This document shows, piece after piece, positions 44,710 to 56,037 of a DNA stretch of 64,000 nt (the stretch's first letter is position 1; each line of letters opens with the position of its first letter). The notes below the pieces were generated by a model. That model did not search any database. It saw only the letters and a list, made by a program, of their open reading frames with translations, and was not told where the DNA came from. The translations under genes and the position numbers were made by a program. Source of the stretch: Arthrinium phaeospermum (Eukaryota; Ascomycota; Sordariomycetes; Amphisphaeriales; Apiosporaceae); NCBI GenBank assembly GCA_006503535.1, contig QYRS01000009.1, forward strand, positions 1,550,001-1,614,000. Direction: 5' to 3'.

Positions 44710-47613
44710 ATGGATCCAGCCTCAGCTTTTAGCTTGGCTGGCACCATTCTGCAGTTCATTGATACCGGGGGTCGGTTTATCGGTCTCGCGTGGAACTTTC
44801 ACCGATCACAAGACGAGGCGTTATCGGCATCAAATGAGTTAGGAAAGCTAACAAAAGACTTCGAACAGATCGTCGCAGCCATCCCAGCTGCTTCTGAAGC
44901 CCCCACTAGCAGCCCGGCGTCCCCAAATCATGGCGAGAATGGGCTTGTCGAACTTGCCAGAGATTGCAGGGGGGTGGCTGTGCAATTGCAAGGACTTCTA
45001 AGGAGATTCATACCCGAAAACAAGGGCAAAAAGAGCAAAAGAGATGCATTGAAACATGCTTTCGAGTTTATGTGGTCAGAGAATGAGATCAACTCTTTGA
45101 AGTCGAGATTGGACGACTTTCGTGCTCAGATGAATCTGCATCTTCTTTTTTCACTCAGGTGCGAAAACACTGTGTGCCATGTCCTCGGAAGAAAAGGAAA
45201 GGAAATACTGCTAACATGAAGGCACAGGCAACATGTCAAGCAGACATCCGCCCAACAGGAGCACACGCTCAAAGCCCTGGGGATCATTTCACAACAGAGC
45301 TCGGATTTGGAGGGGACTACGAATTCTATCGTCAAGTTCTTGGCAAACAAGGCATCTGCTGCTAACGGCGCAAGAATGGTTAGAAGCCTTCGTGACGATC
45401 TCGTTGCCGAGATATACCAAGAAGACTCCCAAGGCATAGCCCTCGAGGCACAATCAATAACCTTGTCACCCAGACGACGCAGACAACTCGAGAACGTAGT
45501 TCTGTCATCTCTTCGATACCAGGGTTTCGATGACCGAACCAATCGAATTGCACAAGCACATGAGGAGACGCTCCAATGGGTACTTAGCGAGGACAGACCG
45601 AACATCCAAAACTGGCACAGCGTCCGTGAATGGCTGGAGAGCGATAGCCAAATCTACTGGATCACTGGCAAGGCCGGGTCTGGCAAATCGACTTTGATAA
45701 AATATCTATGCCAGCCTGTTCAGTCTGTCCAGTCTACACAGCCTGGCAGCGCCCATGCCTCAGGGTCGGAGAGACCACGAAGAGTGGTGATTTCAGAGAC
45801 CAGGTCCGAGGCTAGATGCGTCAAGTACTTACAGGGATGGTGCGGGTCAACACGTCTCCATATTGCCTCGTTTTACTTTTGGACCTCTGGGACGGATCTT
45901 CAAATGACCAACGCTGGACTCTTACGCACTTTATTATACCAGGTACTTCGCGACACGCCGAACATCATCCCCAATGTGTTGCCTTCCAGGTGGGAAGCGC
46001 TAAGTATCTTGAACTTCAACCCCACTGAATGGAAAGAATCGGAAATAGCAAGTGCGTTCAATCTGACGGTGGATGACATTACAAAAGAAGGCAAGATATG
46101 CCTCTTTATAGATGGGCTGGACGAATACGCTGGTGAGCCCGAGCAGTTGGTGCTCTTTCTCAAGACCCTCGTTCAGCAAAACGATAGAGTCAAGATATGC
46201 GTCGCAAGTCGGCCATGGGTTGAGTTCGAAGATGCCTTCAAAACGACACCCCACCTAAGAATGGAGGAGTCGACATACCGCGACATATATAATTATGTCT
46301 CGTCAAGCTTTCTCAATGAACCCGAATTTCAGAAACTACAGACCAGGGAGCCTGAGTTCGCCGGAAAGCTCATACAGAACATCGTCCAAAAAGCGTCTGG
46401 TGTATTTCTCTGGGTGCACCTTGTGGTAGCCTCGTTGGTGTCCGGCATGTCGTACGGCGACCGTATAGCCGATCTCCAGAAGCGGCTCGACATCTTACCA
46501 CCCGACCTCGAAGAGCTCTACGAAAAGCTGCTCGCGACCCTCGACCCTTTCTACCTGGAACATGCCACGCAGCTGCTGATGGTCGTGGAAGCGGCATTGA
46601 AGCCCCTGTCCATCGTTCTCTTGTCGTTCGCCGACGAAGAGACGGTGGGTTCGGTCACAAGCATGACGACTCGGTCTATGTCGTATCTAATGCTGCAACA
46701 TCGCCTGGAAGCTATAGAACGCCGCTTGAACAGTCGGTTGAAGGGACTGCTGGAGATCAGTCGCCCCGGGCCATCGACTGCTTTTCCCAAGCGGACAGTT
46801 CAATATCTTCACCGAACTGTCAAGGATTTCATCGCGGGTGAACGGGCTCAACAGCTCTTCAAGTCCTCGCTTCGGGCCCCATTCGATGCTCACCTGAGTT
46901 TGTGCGTCGCAAATTGGGCGCATATCAAAACTTTCCCACCTGATGAGGCTCCTGTCGAAGAGCTTCGAGATTGTCTCCGCTACGCGACGAAAGTCTCGGC
47001 GGAGAACGAGAGAGACGCTTCTAGAGTCCTCCGAGATATGGAGACCCTGCTGCCCTCTCTGTATCAATCAAGACCCATGTCATATCTCGGTGTGGCATGG
47101 GATGAAGAACGTGGACCCGGTTACTTTGGACACAACTTTCTCTCGCTCGCGGTTAGGCACGGACTTGTCTACTACATCAGGGATCGAGCAGAGACAGAGG
47201 CTCAGAAACAAAGTATCGGTACTGCATCTGCGCTCCTTGTCGACGCCATCTATACAATCCCAGAAAAGGCGAAGTCGGAAATGGTGGATTGCCTACTGAG
47301 CATGGGGGCCGACCCCAACTTCTACATCCCCATCATCAGTGAGACGCCTTGGCTGCTCTTCTTGGGGACTCTCAAGCCCCAGTCTTCCTACCAAAATCTA
47401 GCGACCAAGGATCGGTACGTGCTGGAAGCCTTGCTTCGAAGTGGCGCGGACGTCAAGGCCGGCCGCAAGAGGTATATCGAGCTTTTCATAAATCGGTTCG
47501 GGAGTCGAGAGGTAGTTGCGGCTAACAGATTCTCGTACAAGTTTTTCGAGGAATTGCGGTATTGGCAGAAACATAACTCTATAAGGGCTAAGAAGCGGTT
47601 GTTTTGGATTTAA
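44710..47613 (+). CDS. NACHT-domain STAND protein (fungal NLR-like receptor)
   Basis: Two exons (44710-45158, 45228-47613) in phase give 944 aa. The start at MDPASAFSL matches the usual beginning of the fungal STAND N-terminal domain; an ATG nine codons upstream is less likely. Residues about 1-240 are helical and partly coiled coil (SQQSSDLEGTTNSIVKFL). The NACHT nucleotide-binding module follows with Walker A ITGKAGSGKST, Walker B CLFIDGLDEYAG, and sensor-like KICVASRPW, then winged-helix-like text (VRQYLHRTVKDF type). The C-terminus has degenerate ankyrin-like units (LSLAVRHGLVYYI, CLLSMGADPNFY, ALLRSGADVKA). Such proteins sense non-self or stress and oligomerise to launch cell death. The next gene on the same strand also ends in ankyrin repeats. 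Confidence 0.92.
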
Positions 47614-48042
47614 CAAGAAGCCTTAGTAATGGGAGATTTATCTCGTCAATCTAGAAAAGATATGATGTGTCCACTGTCAAGATCTTTGGTCCGCTTTAAA
47701 GGTTCAATTGGCGGAACTATGCCAACAGTTTTGATATACCATTAGCTGTACTTATAACAGCGCCGCAATTCTACTTAGGCACCGAACAACCCATTCCTCG
47801 TTCATGGCCTGATTGTCTGTCGCATTGGAGTGGAGCTTGTCCCGGTTCCGCGGTTCATCCAACATCCTTTACCGGCGGTGAATTTCCCCTCTCCACAACA
47901 ATAAACTGCAATACAGCAGCGCTCTCTATCGGACACTATGGAGAACAGTAACAACACCGTTTCATTCCCTGATTGCAATTATGACATATACACGAACAGG
48001 TAGCTGACATAACTCGTATTAGGGCCGGTATTTGACAGCTCA
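47614..48042. promoter_or_regulatory. Upstream region of the pseudokinase gene
   Basis: About 430 bp between two co-directional genes. No ORF of note. Confidence 0.4.
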
Positions 48043-50667
48043 ATGACCGAGCTGCCCCCGCACGGCGCAACGGTGCCTCCGGGAGCTTTGCGGATTCAGC
48101 TTCAGGTTGCCCGTGGGCCTAAGCGATCATCCGGTCTGCACCTGCCAGATCATGCCAATGAGGATGGTGCTCGTAGCTTTGCCGATCAGATCTTACGCGA
48201 GCGATGGGTCCCCTATGTGATTGTTGAGTATGAGAACTTCCAGCAAGCTGCTGAAGCATCGTGTTGGATCGACAACGGTAAGGCCGGTTGGTTCGAAGAT
48301 AGGCAGTGCAGTTTCGATATTGGCCCCACCGCTTCCATGGCTTCCGAGGTCATACTGAGCCTGTTTGTGAGAACCTCTTCAGCTACTGCTCAAACATCTC
48401 GGCATAAAATGCTGGGGTCGGTCCGAATACGCCCTTTCACGGAAAGATGGGCATCCCAGCAACAGACTCCACAAAGGATTGAGTTTGACGGTGGTTTTGC
48501 AGGGGTACAGCTCGAGATTTCATGGGTTGAACAGGAGCCACCGCCCCTGGAAGACCGTTCGTGGCGTATTCGAGAGGAATATGACTTCGACGGATTTGTC
48601 CACGTCGAGAAGAAAAGCTCAGACGAAGGGCCGAATCGGCAATACGGCATGACAACCTACACAGAAGACGTGGGTCATCAAGGACCCGAAATCGCCCAAC
48701 TCAGTCATCCCTTCATTGCACCACTCGCGTTCGAGCTGAAGTCCCTTGGGAAGGTGCATCTTCTTTCACGTATGGCAGACGGCGGACACTTGTTGAGCCG
48801 CCTCCAGAGAGAGCGTCGTTTTGATGTCGAAAAGACGGCTTTTTACGCCGCTGAGCTTGTTTGCGTTCTAGAGTACTTGCTGGCAAAGCGGATCGTTGGG
48901 TCTTTGAGACCCGAGAATATCTTGATTGACCCTTTTGGTCACATCAGTATCTGCAGCCCTGGCCTCTACCGACTGAATCAGCGGGCCAGGAGTGACGGCA
49001 CTGTCGCGAAACGTCAAGAGTCATCACCCCCGAGACCTGATCACGCTGTCAGGCTAACTTCCATAGGAGACTGGCGGGAGCTTGGGACTCTTGTCTGTGA
49101 GATGATCACTGGGTTGCCCCCTATCCACGACGGCATGCGGGCCTGGCACGATCCAAACATACGCTTGCCGGAGGGGCTGCCCGCCTCGGCTCGAGACTTC
49201 ATCCAACGTATGCTTAGTCATATTTCTGACGGTTTCCTGGGAATGGAAGGGATGACTGGCATCAAATCCCACCCGTTCTTCCACGGTGTGGACTGGGATG
49301 AGATTCCGCTGAAGAAGACGAGTCCCTACCCACCTGCGCCGCTCGGAATCCCAGCTGTTCTCAAGGTAGAGTCTGGGGAGCGCAGACAAAACTTCGACGA
49401 CAGGTACCAATGGACCGGTGTGCGACGACAGTTATCTCGGGGATTCTTGTACGAAGAGTTCAGTTGGGCTCCCTCTTTCACCTTCTGGGAGGAAATAGGC
49501 CGCATCCGGAGCGAGGTGGAAGAAGACGAAACATCAAAACCAGATGGGAACCTCGCTCAAGACGATAATTGGGGAGTGGAGTGGGACGCAGAACTTCGAA
49601 GATTCCGCTTTAAGAATCGGCTTTCCGACGAGAGTCGTCTGGCCTATCTTGACTCCCAAGATCCGTCGTACATTGGATGGAGGAGACCGTCGCCGCCTAG
49701 TTCAGCCGCCAACAACCCTCCGCCCAGCGAGGGAGACTTACTGGAGGCCCTCGCGTATGCTCTGAGATTCGGGTACAGCGCTACGGTTTTCTCGCAGTTG
49801 CTCGCCTACGGCGTCGATTTGAACCATTCTATGTTGAAGTACACCGACCTCCCCGACACGCACATCGCCCCCGCCACGAGGCAAAAGATCTTTCTGACGC
49901 CCCTGGAATGGGCCGTGGAGCACAATCGACTCGACCTAGTCCAGCTCTTCCTGGACACGGGCGGCGCCGACGCCAACTACAGCATCTGGGAGACCCGCGG
50001 CCCTGCCCTGCGCCGCGCCGCGTACAATGGCCACCAGTCCATAGTCGAGGCCCTCTATCCCAAGACCACCGACCGCGCCTCCCGCACCCGCGCCCTCAGC
50101 GCCGCGGCGGAAAGGGGCGACACCGCCACGGCGGCTGTCCTCCTGGAGCTCGGCGCCCCCTGCGACTTCGCCGAGTCCGACCGCCCGCTGCGCGCGGACC
50201 CCGACCTCGACGGCCAGTACGTCGGCGGCCCGACTGCGCCCCCGCTCCAGGCGAAGCACTTCTACCCGCCGCTCGTGGTGGCCATCTGGCGCGGCGACGC
50301 GGGCATGGTCCGGCTGCTGCTCGCCCGCGGCGCGGATCCCAATCTCGCCTACCATGGGCTCGAGTCCCGGCGGCGGGAGCGGTACGAGGAGGACGTGTTA
50401 CCCATGCACGAGGAGCCGTTCTTCAGCTGCGGGCGGCCCGCGCAGCTGGCCATGGAGCTGGGGCACGGCGATATCGTGGGTTTGCTGCTGGACGCGGGGG
50501 CGGACGTGGAGCTGCCGCATGGGTACTGGACTGCGCGGCCGCCGGGTAGGCAGAATACTCTGAGTACGGGCCATGTGTGCCCGTTGGTGCCGAGGAAGGT
50601 CTACCTGGCAGTCACGGCCGGGCTCAGGGAGGCGGTGGAGTCTCGCAGCGCTGAGAATCGTGGATAG
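48043..50667 (+). CDS. AGC-type (YPK/SGK-like) pseudokinase fused to ankyrin repeats
   Basis: Intronless, 874 aa. Residues about 15-165 resemble the C2-like N-terminus of fungal YPK1 kinases. The kinase fold (about 180-440) aligns by eye with YPK1: SHPFIAPLAFELKS, GGHLLSRLQRERRFD, FYAAELVCVLEYL and the end HPFFHGVDWDEI. The catalytic positions are lost. The beta-3 lysine region reads YGMTT instead of YALKT. The catalytic loop reads VGSLRPENIL instead of YRDLKPENIL. DFG is SPG, and no APE is seen. It cannot be an ordinary kinase and may bind partners or act as a decoy. From about residue 560 come ankyrin-type units (TPLEWAVEHNRLDLVQLFL, PLVVAIWRGDAGMVRLLLARGADPN, PAQLAMELGHGDIVGLLLDAGAD). It lies 430 bp after the NACHT gene, same strand. 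Confidence 0.88.
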   Translation: MTELPPHGATVPPGALRIQLQVARGPKRSSGLHLPDHANEDGARSFADQILRERWVPYVIVEYENFQQAAEASCWIDNGKAGWFEDRQCSFDIGPTASMASEVILSLFVRTSSATAQTSRHKMLGSVRIRPFTERWASQQQTPQRIEFDGGFAGVQLEISWVEQEPPPLEDRSWRIREEYDFDGFVHVEKKSSDEGPNRQYGMTTYTEDVGHQGPEIAQLSHPFIAPLAFELKSLGKVHLLSRMADGGHLLSRLQRERRFDVEKTAFYAAELVCVLEYLLAKRIVGSLRPENILIDPFGHISICSPGLYRLNQRARSDGTVAKRQESSPPRPDHAVRLTSIGDWRELGTLVCEMITGLPPIHDGMRAWHDPNIRLPEGLPASARDFIQRMLSHISDGFLGMEGMTGIKSHPFFHGVDWDEIPLKKTSPYPPAPLGIPAVLKVESGERRQNFDDRYQWTGVRRQLSRGFLYEEFSWAPSFTFWEEIGRIRSEVEEDETSKPDGNLAQDDNWGVEWDAELRRFRFKNRLSDESRLAYLDSQDPSYIGWRRPSPPSSAANNPPPSEGDLLEALAYALRFGYSATVFSQLLAYGVDLNHSMLKYTDLPDTHIAPATRQKIFLTPLEWAVEHNRLDLVQLFLDTGGADANYSIWETRGPALRRAAYNGHQSIVEALYPKTTDRASRTRALSAAAERGDTATAAVLLELGAPCDFAESDRPLRADPDLDGQYVGGPTAPPLQAKHFYPPLVVAIWRGDAGMVRLLLARGADPNLAYHGLESRRRERYEEDVLPMHEEPFFSCGRPAQLAMELGHGDIVGLLLDAGADVELPHGYWTARPPGRQNTLSTGHVCPLVPRKVYLAVTAGLREAVESRSAENRG

Positions 50668-50787
50668 ATGGGGATTCTTTTTTGAATTTTACGCGTGGTG
50701 GGAAGTCTACATAAATTGGAACTTATATACATGGCATCCCCCGAGCCTCGTGTGCATCAGCTACAGGTCTATTAGACGAGTCAATGT

Positions 50788-51618
50788 CTAGAACCCGTTT
50801 ACCTTGTTATATTCGTCGACCACTTCCCGCGTCGCCGTCACGATCTCGACGCAGCCGGGCGAGTCGGAATGGCAGCAGACCGAAATAGCATAATCCTTTG
50901 TAGGCAACGGCACCACTTTGCCCGAAACCGACGACGTGACAGCCGAGTCCTCCAGCTGCTGCCGCACGTGACGCTTCACATCCTCCACCTTCCACGGCTT
51001 CTTAACCCGGTCAATGACCAGCCGCCCCTCGTCGTCGTATTTCACGTCGCCGTAGAACTCCGCCACGAACTCGAGCCCCATCACCGCCGCCACGGTTTCT
51101 TGATACGTCCCCGCGAGCCCAAACACTTTGAGACCTCGCGGCACCCCCGCGTACACGGCCCGGCACACCTCGGCATCCCGGCACATCATCCCGTACAGGA
51201 TCCCGTGGGGCTTGACATGGTGCAGCTCCACGCCCTCGGCGTCGAGGAAGCCCCGGAGGGCGCCGACTTGGTAGATGATGTTTGCGGTGTGCTCTTCGGG
51301 ACTGAGCTTCATCTCGCGGCGGCCGAAGCCCTGGACGTCGGGGAGGCCCGGGTGGGCGCCGATTTTGATGCCGCGTTCTTTGCACTGGCGCACGGCTTGC
51401 TGCATGTGCAGGGGGTCGCCGGCGCTGTTTCATTCTTTGTTAACTGTCTTGAGCCTATTTGAGATGGGATGACACATGGGAGGCCCTGGGACTTACTGGA
51501 AACCACAGGCTACGTTGGCGTGGTCGATCATGGGAATTAGCAGCTCGTCCGGCCCGCAGCTGTAGTTGCCGTATCCCTCTCCTAGATCGACATTGATGTA
51601 TGCTTTTCGTGGCGCCAT
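50788..51618 (-). CDS. LamB/YcsF family protein (5-oxoprolinase subunit A-like, PxpA)
   Basis: Two exons (51497-51618, 50788-51424) with a 72-nt intron in phase give 252 aa, the normal length of the family. Family marks are [10 protein letters not shown] at the start, [18 protein letters not shown], where the metal/active-site residues lie, [28 protein letters not shown] and [10 protein letters not shown]. In bacteria PxpA works with PxpB and PxpC to open 5-oxoproline to glutamate using ATP. The divergent neighbour starting at 52140 carries PxpC- and PxpB-like domains. It is therefore reasonable, as inference, that the two proteins form one enzyme. No targeting signal, so probably cytosolic. 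The 3' end at 50788 lies close to the 3' end of the convergent pseudokinase gene. Confidence 0.93.
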
Positions 51619-52139
51619 GGCGGATGACCGTGTTTTGGACAATCCGAGTTGAGGGCTTTTCTGAGAAAGATGCTAATGGGATCGTTTGCTTCTGCTCAGA
51701 CTATTGCTTTTTCAAGGTCTAATGTGACGATGTCGCAGCAAGTTGGAATAGAGTTACAGCTACATGGCACTTGGAGGTTCTCCAAATCCTGCAACCCGTT
51801 TCGGCACATGTCGTCAATGCCAGTTGGCGTACCCCAATATTGAACCTTATCACGCGTACGGCTGCCTATCTCGGCATGTATACAGGGTCCTGTTATCTAA
51901 GTAATACCCCAACATTGTTCTTATCTTGCATGGACCAGCATCATATCCACCGCCGATCCAGTGCAGATCCCCCGCAATCCCGTTGCACCGAAACGATATG
52001 AACAGAAACAGACATTGGTGATCATGTGCGTCGCCACGTGCGCGATGCATCGCTTATCTAGGCTGCATCCCTCCTGCATTTTTGATGCGACGTAGTTGAC
52101 TCACCATTACTACATAGTAACTAATGTCAATGTATTAAC
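51619..52139. promoter_or_regulatory. Bidirectional upstream region of the PxpA-like and carboxylase genes
   Basis: 521 bp between two divergent starts of functionally related genes. A shared promoter is likely. No motif is assigned. Confidence 0.55.
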
Positions 52140-55100
52140 ATGGAACATCTCAAGACGATACTTATTGCCAACCGTGGAGAGATCGCCGTCCGCATCATCA
52201 AAACCGCCAAGGAGCTCGGTATCCGCACCGTCGCCATCTACACCGAGCCCGACTCGGCATCGCAGCACGTAGCCGACGCGGACGAGGCGCACCTGCTAGC
52301 CGGGCCGGCGACCCAAGCGTACCTAGATGGCGAGCAAATCATCAAAGTCGCCCTTGCCGCGGGCGCCCAAGCCATCATCCCGGGCTACGGCTTTCTGTCG
52401 GAGAACGCCGGGTTCGCGCGCTCCGTCGCGGCCGCGGGTCTACACTTCGTCGGCCCCGGCCCGGAGAGCATCGAGCAGTTCGGCCTCAAACACACGGCGC
52501 GGGAATTAGCTACGCAAGCGGGGGTGCCCGTCGTCCCCGGAAGCAAGGGGCTGCTGCGTAACGCCGACGAGGCCTGTCGATTCGTGGCCGAGGGTCTCCC
52601 TGGTGGCTACCCGGTCATGCTCAAGTCCACGGCGGGCGGCGGTGGCATGGGCTTGCAGACGTGCGCGGATGAGTCCGAGCTCCGGGCCGCGTTCGAGACG
52701 GTGCAGTCGCGTGGGGAGGCCCTGTTTCATGACTCGGGGGTGTTTCTCGAGAAGTATTTCCCTGCGGCGCACCACATCGAAGTGCAGGTTCTCGGCAACG
52801 GTCGCGGTCGGGTGGCGGCGCTCGGGGAGCGGGAGTGCAGTATCCAGCGGCGGCACCAGAAGGTCATTGAGGAGTGCCCGAGCCCCTTTGTGGCGCAGAG
52901 GAAGCCGGGGCTAGGGCGGAGCCTGGCTGCGGCCGCCGTGGCTCTGGCCGAGTCGGTGCAGTACGCTAGCGCGGGCACGCTGGAGTTTTTGGTCGACGAC
53001 GCGACGGAGGACTTTTTCTTCCTGGAGATGAACACGCGGCTGCAAGTAGAACATGGGGTGACCGAGATGGTGTACGGCGTCGACCTCGTTGCTTTGATGC
53101 TCCGGCAAGCAGATGCCGTGCTTAGTGGCCGAGGGCTGTCTTCTGAGGAGATGGATGGACTGGCAGAGGCAGGAAAAGAGCCAAAGGGCCATGCTGTTGA
53201 GGTCCGGGTCTATGCCGAAAACCCCGCTAAAGGATACGCTCCCTCTCCAGGTCTGCTCCAGAAGGTGGAGTGGCACCAGATCCCGGGGACGCGGTTGGAC
53301 ACTTGGGTGCGTGCCGGCATAACGGTCAGCCCGCATTACGGTAAGTGAATGTCCTTGATGGCGAACTGAAGAGAGCTGATTTGAACCCACAGACCCGTTA
53401 CTGGCCAAAATCATTCATCATGGCCCAACGCGGGCGGAAGCGTTGGTGGGTCTGCAGGAAGTCCTGGCCAAAACTGTTATCTGCGGACCACCCACCAACT
53501 TGGACTTCCTGCAGGTGGTGCTGCGAGAGCCCAAGGTGGAGGCCGGCGATACGATAACACAGTTTCTCTCGACTTTCGACTTCCGCCCCGCCGCGATCGA
53601 TGTTTTGGCTGGTGGGGCCTATACGTTGGTGCAAGACTACCCGGGCCGGCCGACCATTGGAAAGGGGTTCGGTCACGGGGGTCCCATGGACCCGGTAGCT
53701 TTCCAGCTATCCAATTCGTTGGTCGGAAATCCCCTCGGAGTAGAGGGCCTTGAGATAACCCTGACCGGGCCCGATCTTCTGTTCTTGGGCGACGCGATTG
53801 TGGCGCTCACAGGCGCAGCCATGTCAGCGACCCTGGATGGCGATGAGTTCCCAATGTGGGCCAGAGTCAAGATATCTGCCGGGCAGCGGCTCACGATCGG
53901 GAAGACGCTGTCTGGGGCTGGGTGCAGATCGTACTTGGCCGTGTATGGGGGGTTTCTCAACGTGGCCGAGTGGTTCGGCTCCAAGGCTACAGTACCGATG
54001 ACTTTGGTTGGCGGGTACCAAGGTCGGCCCATCCGCGCCGGTGATCTTCTAAAGGTTACCGACAAACTGCCTCGCGATCTGGCTGAATCCGCTTCTGGTG
54101 CCTCGGTGTCTGTCCCTGCAGACCTGGTGCCCAACTACGCCCACGACTGTTGGGAGCTCCAGGTCATGCACGGACCATACGCTGAAGACTACCTGGCCCC
54201 GGAGGACTTCGACATGTTCTACAACACCACCTGGGAAATATCCCACAATGCCGCTCGCGGTGGCATACGGCTGATCGGGCCGCGGCCGAAGTGGGCGCGG
54301 ACTGACGGCGGTGACGGGGGCGCCCATCCGAGTAATGTCATCGAGTACGGCTACCCCATGGGAGGTATTAACTTCACCGGCGACGAGCCCGTTCTTCTTC
54401 CGAACGACTGTCCGGACTTTGGCGGGTTCGTATGCCCCTTTACTGTGATCAAGGCGGACTACTGGAAGGTGGGACAACTTCGATCCGGTGACAAGGTCAA
54501 GTTTCGATCTGTGTCACTCGACGAGGCGCTTAAGGCACGCAGAGCTCAGGAGGAGTTCGTCGCGGCAGTAGCGAAGCGCCTGGCGGTTCCGAGTGACGAT
54601 TCTGACGGCGGCGATCTAGGCGCCGTTGTAAGAACGCTGGAGAATGGTGTTCTTCGCAGTTCCATGGGAGGCAAGCCGGAGCCCGCCCTCCTGATGGTCC
54701 TGGAAGAGACGGAAACCCGCCCGTGCGTCTCATACCGCCAAGGCGGCGAAAACTACCTACTAGTCGACTACGGCCACGGCAGCTTCGACATCAACCACAA
54801 ATGCCGCACCACGGCGCTCAAGCGCAAGCTCGAAGCCGGGACGGGCTCTATCCGCTTCTCCGCGACGGGCGAGGGGATCTACAACACGGTCTGCATCGGC
54901 AACTCCATGATGATCTACTACAACGGCCTCGCCGTGCCGCGGGCGGCGCTCTTAGAGTACCTCGTGTCGCTCGAGGCAGACCTGGGCGACCTCCGCTCCG
55001 CGCGCGTGCCGAGCCGCCGCTTCACGTTGCCCCTGACCTTCACGCACCCCAAGCTGGCCGAGTGCACGGAGCGCTACATGGCCAACCAGCGGCCCTACGC

Positions 55101-56037
55101 GAGCTACCTGCCCGACACGTTCCGGTTCGTCGCGGAGAATAACGGGCTCACCTGCGCCGAGTTCCGGAAACTGTGGCTCGAGGCCGAGTTCGTGTGTGTG
55201 GGTGTCGGGTTCTTTATGGCGTTGCCGGAATGCTTGCCCGCGGACCCCCGGCATAGGCTCAACGCGCCCAAGATGAACCCGAGCCGGACCTGGACGCCCG
55301 AGGGGACTATTTCGTGGGGCGGGTCGTGCCTTGCTATTTATCCGGTCGAGTCGCCTGGGGGGTACATGATGGCGGGGCTGACGATCCCCGGGGTCGATAC
55401 GTTGGGGTACAAGGAGGGGTTCTCGCAGGAGCGGCCTTGGATGTTTGAGGATATGGATGTCATTACCTTCGAGGAGGTCGACGAGGGCGAGTATGACCGG
55501 CAGATGGCGCTCTTCAAGTCGGGGCGGTACCGGTATAAGGTCGAGGAGGACGCTACGTTCGACATGAAAGCGCACAACGAGCTGCTGGATCGCACGCGAG
55601 ACGAGGTTGCGGTCATGAGGAGGCGGCAGAAGGAGTGTGCAGACAGGATGGTGCGTTTGGAGAAGGAGTTGCTGGCGAAATGGGACGAGGAGAAACAAGC
55701 CAAGGGTATTTCCGTGGACAACATAGAGGCCCTTCTGAATAGTAAGTTTCAAGAACATGTGAGATCTGCATGCGGAGTGCTCTAACAAACAGCAGATCCC
55801 AGTATCGAAGTGATCGAAGCGCCCGTCAACGCCAATGTTTGGAAGGTCTTGGCACAGGAGGGGCAAGTGCTAGAGAAAGGAAAAGTCGTTGCCATTCTGG
55901 AGGCCATGAAGATGGAGATCAACGTCGCGGTGGATGACAGACTTGCCGGGTCCTCGATCGAGAAGGTGCTTGTTTCCCCCAATGACATCGTGCAGAGCGG
56001 AAAGCCTTTGGTGCTCGTTAGAACCACGAGCAATTGA
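52140..56037 (+). CDS. Biotin carboxylase - PxpC/KipA - PxpB/KipI - biotinyl fusion (urea-carboxylase-like, no amidase domain)
   Basis: Three exons (52140-53340, 53393-55741, 55796-56037) give 1263 aa. Residues 1-450 are biotin carboxylase: ILIANRGEIAVRII, the ATP-grasp glycine loop KSTAGGGGMG, HHIEVQVLGNG, FLEMNTRLQVEHGVTE. Residues about 460-790 are the KipA/AHS2 (PxpC) part (VQDYPGRPTIGKGFGHGGPMD, YLAVYGGF). Residues about 860-1130 are KipI/AHS1 (PxpB; RFSATGEGIYNTV, VCVGVGFFMALPECLP, NPSRTWTPEGTIS). A coiled stretch leads to the biotinyl domain with EAMKME. This is the urea carboxylase order without the allophanate hydrolase of DUR1,2. Next to a PxpA gene, a 5-oxoproline or related lactam substrate is more likely than urea (inference). 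The last intron ends in CAGCAG, so two acceptors three bases apart are possible. Confidence 0.93.

Noticed and set aside
54952..55866. 304-aa minus-strand open frame
   Set aside because: Antisense shadow of the PxpB part of the carboxylase fusion; no motif of its own.
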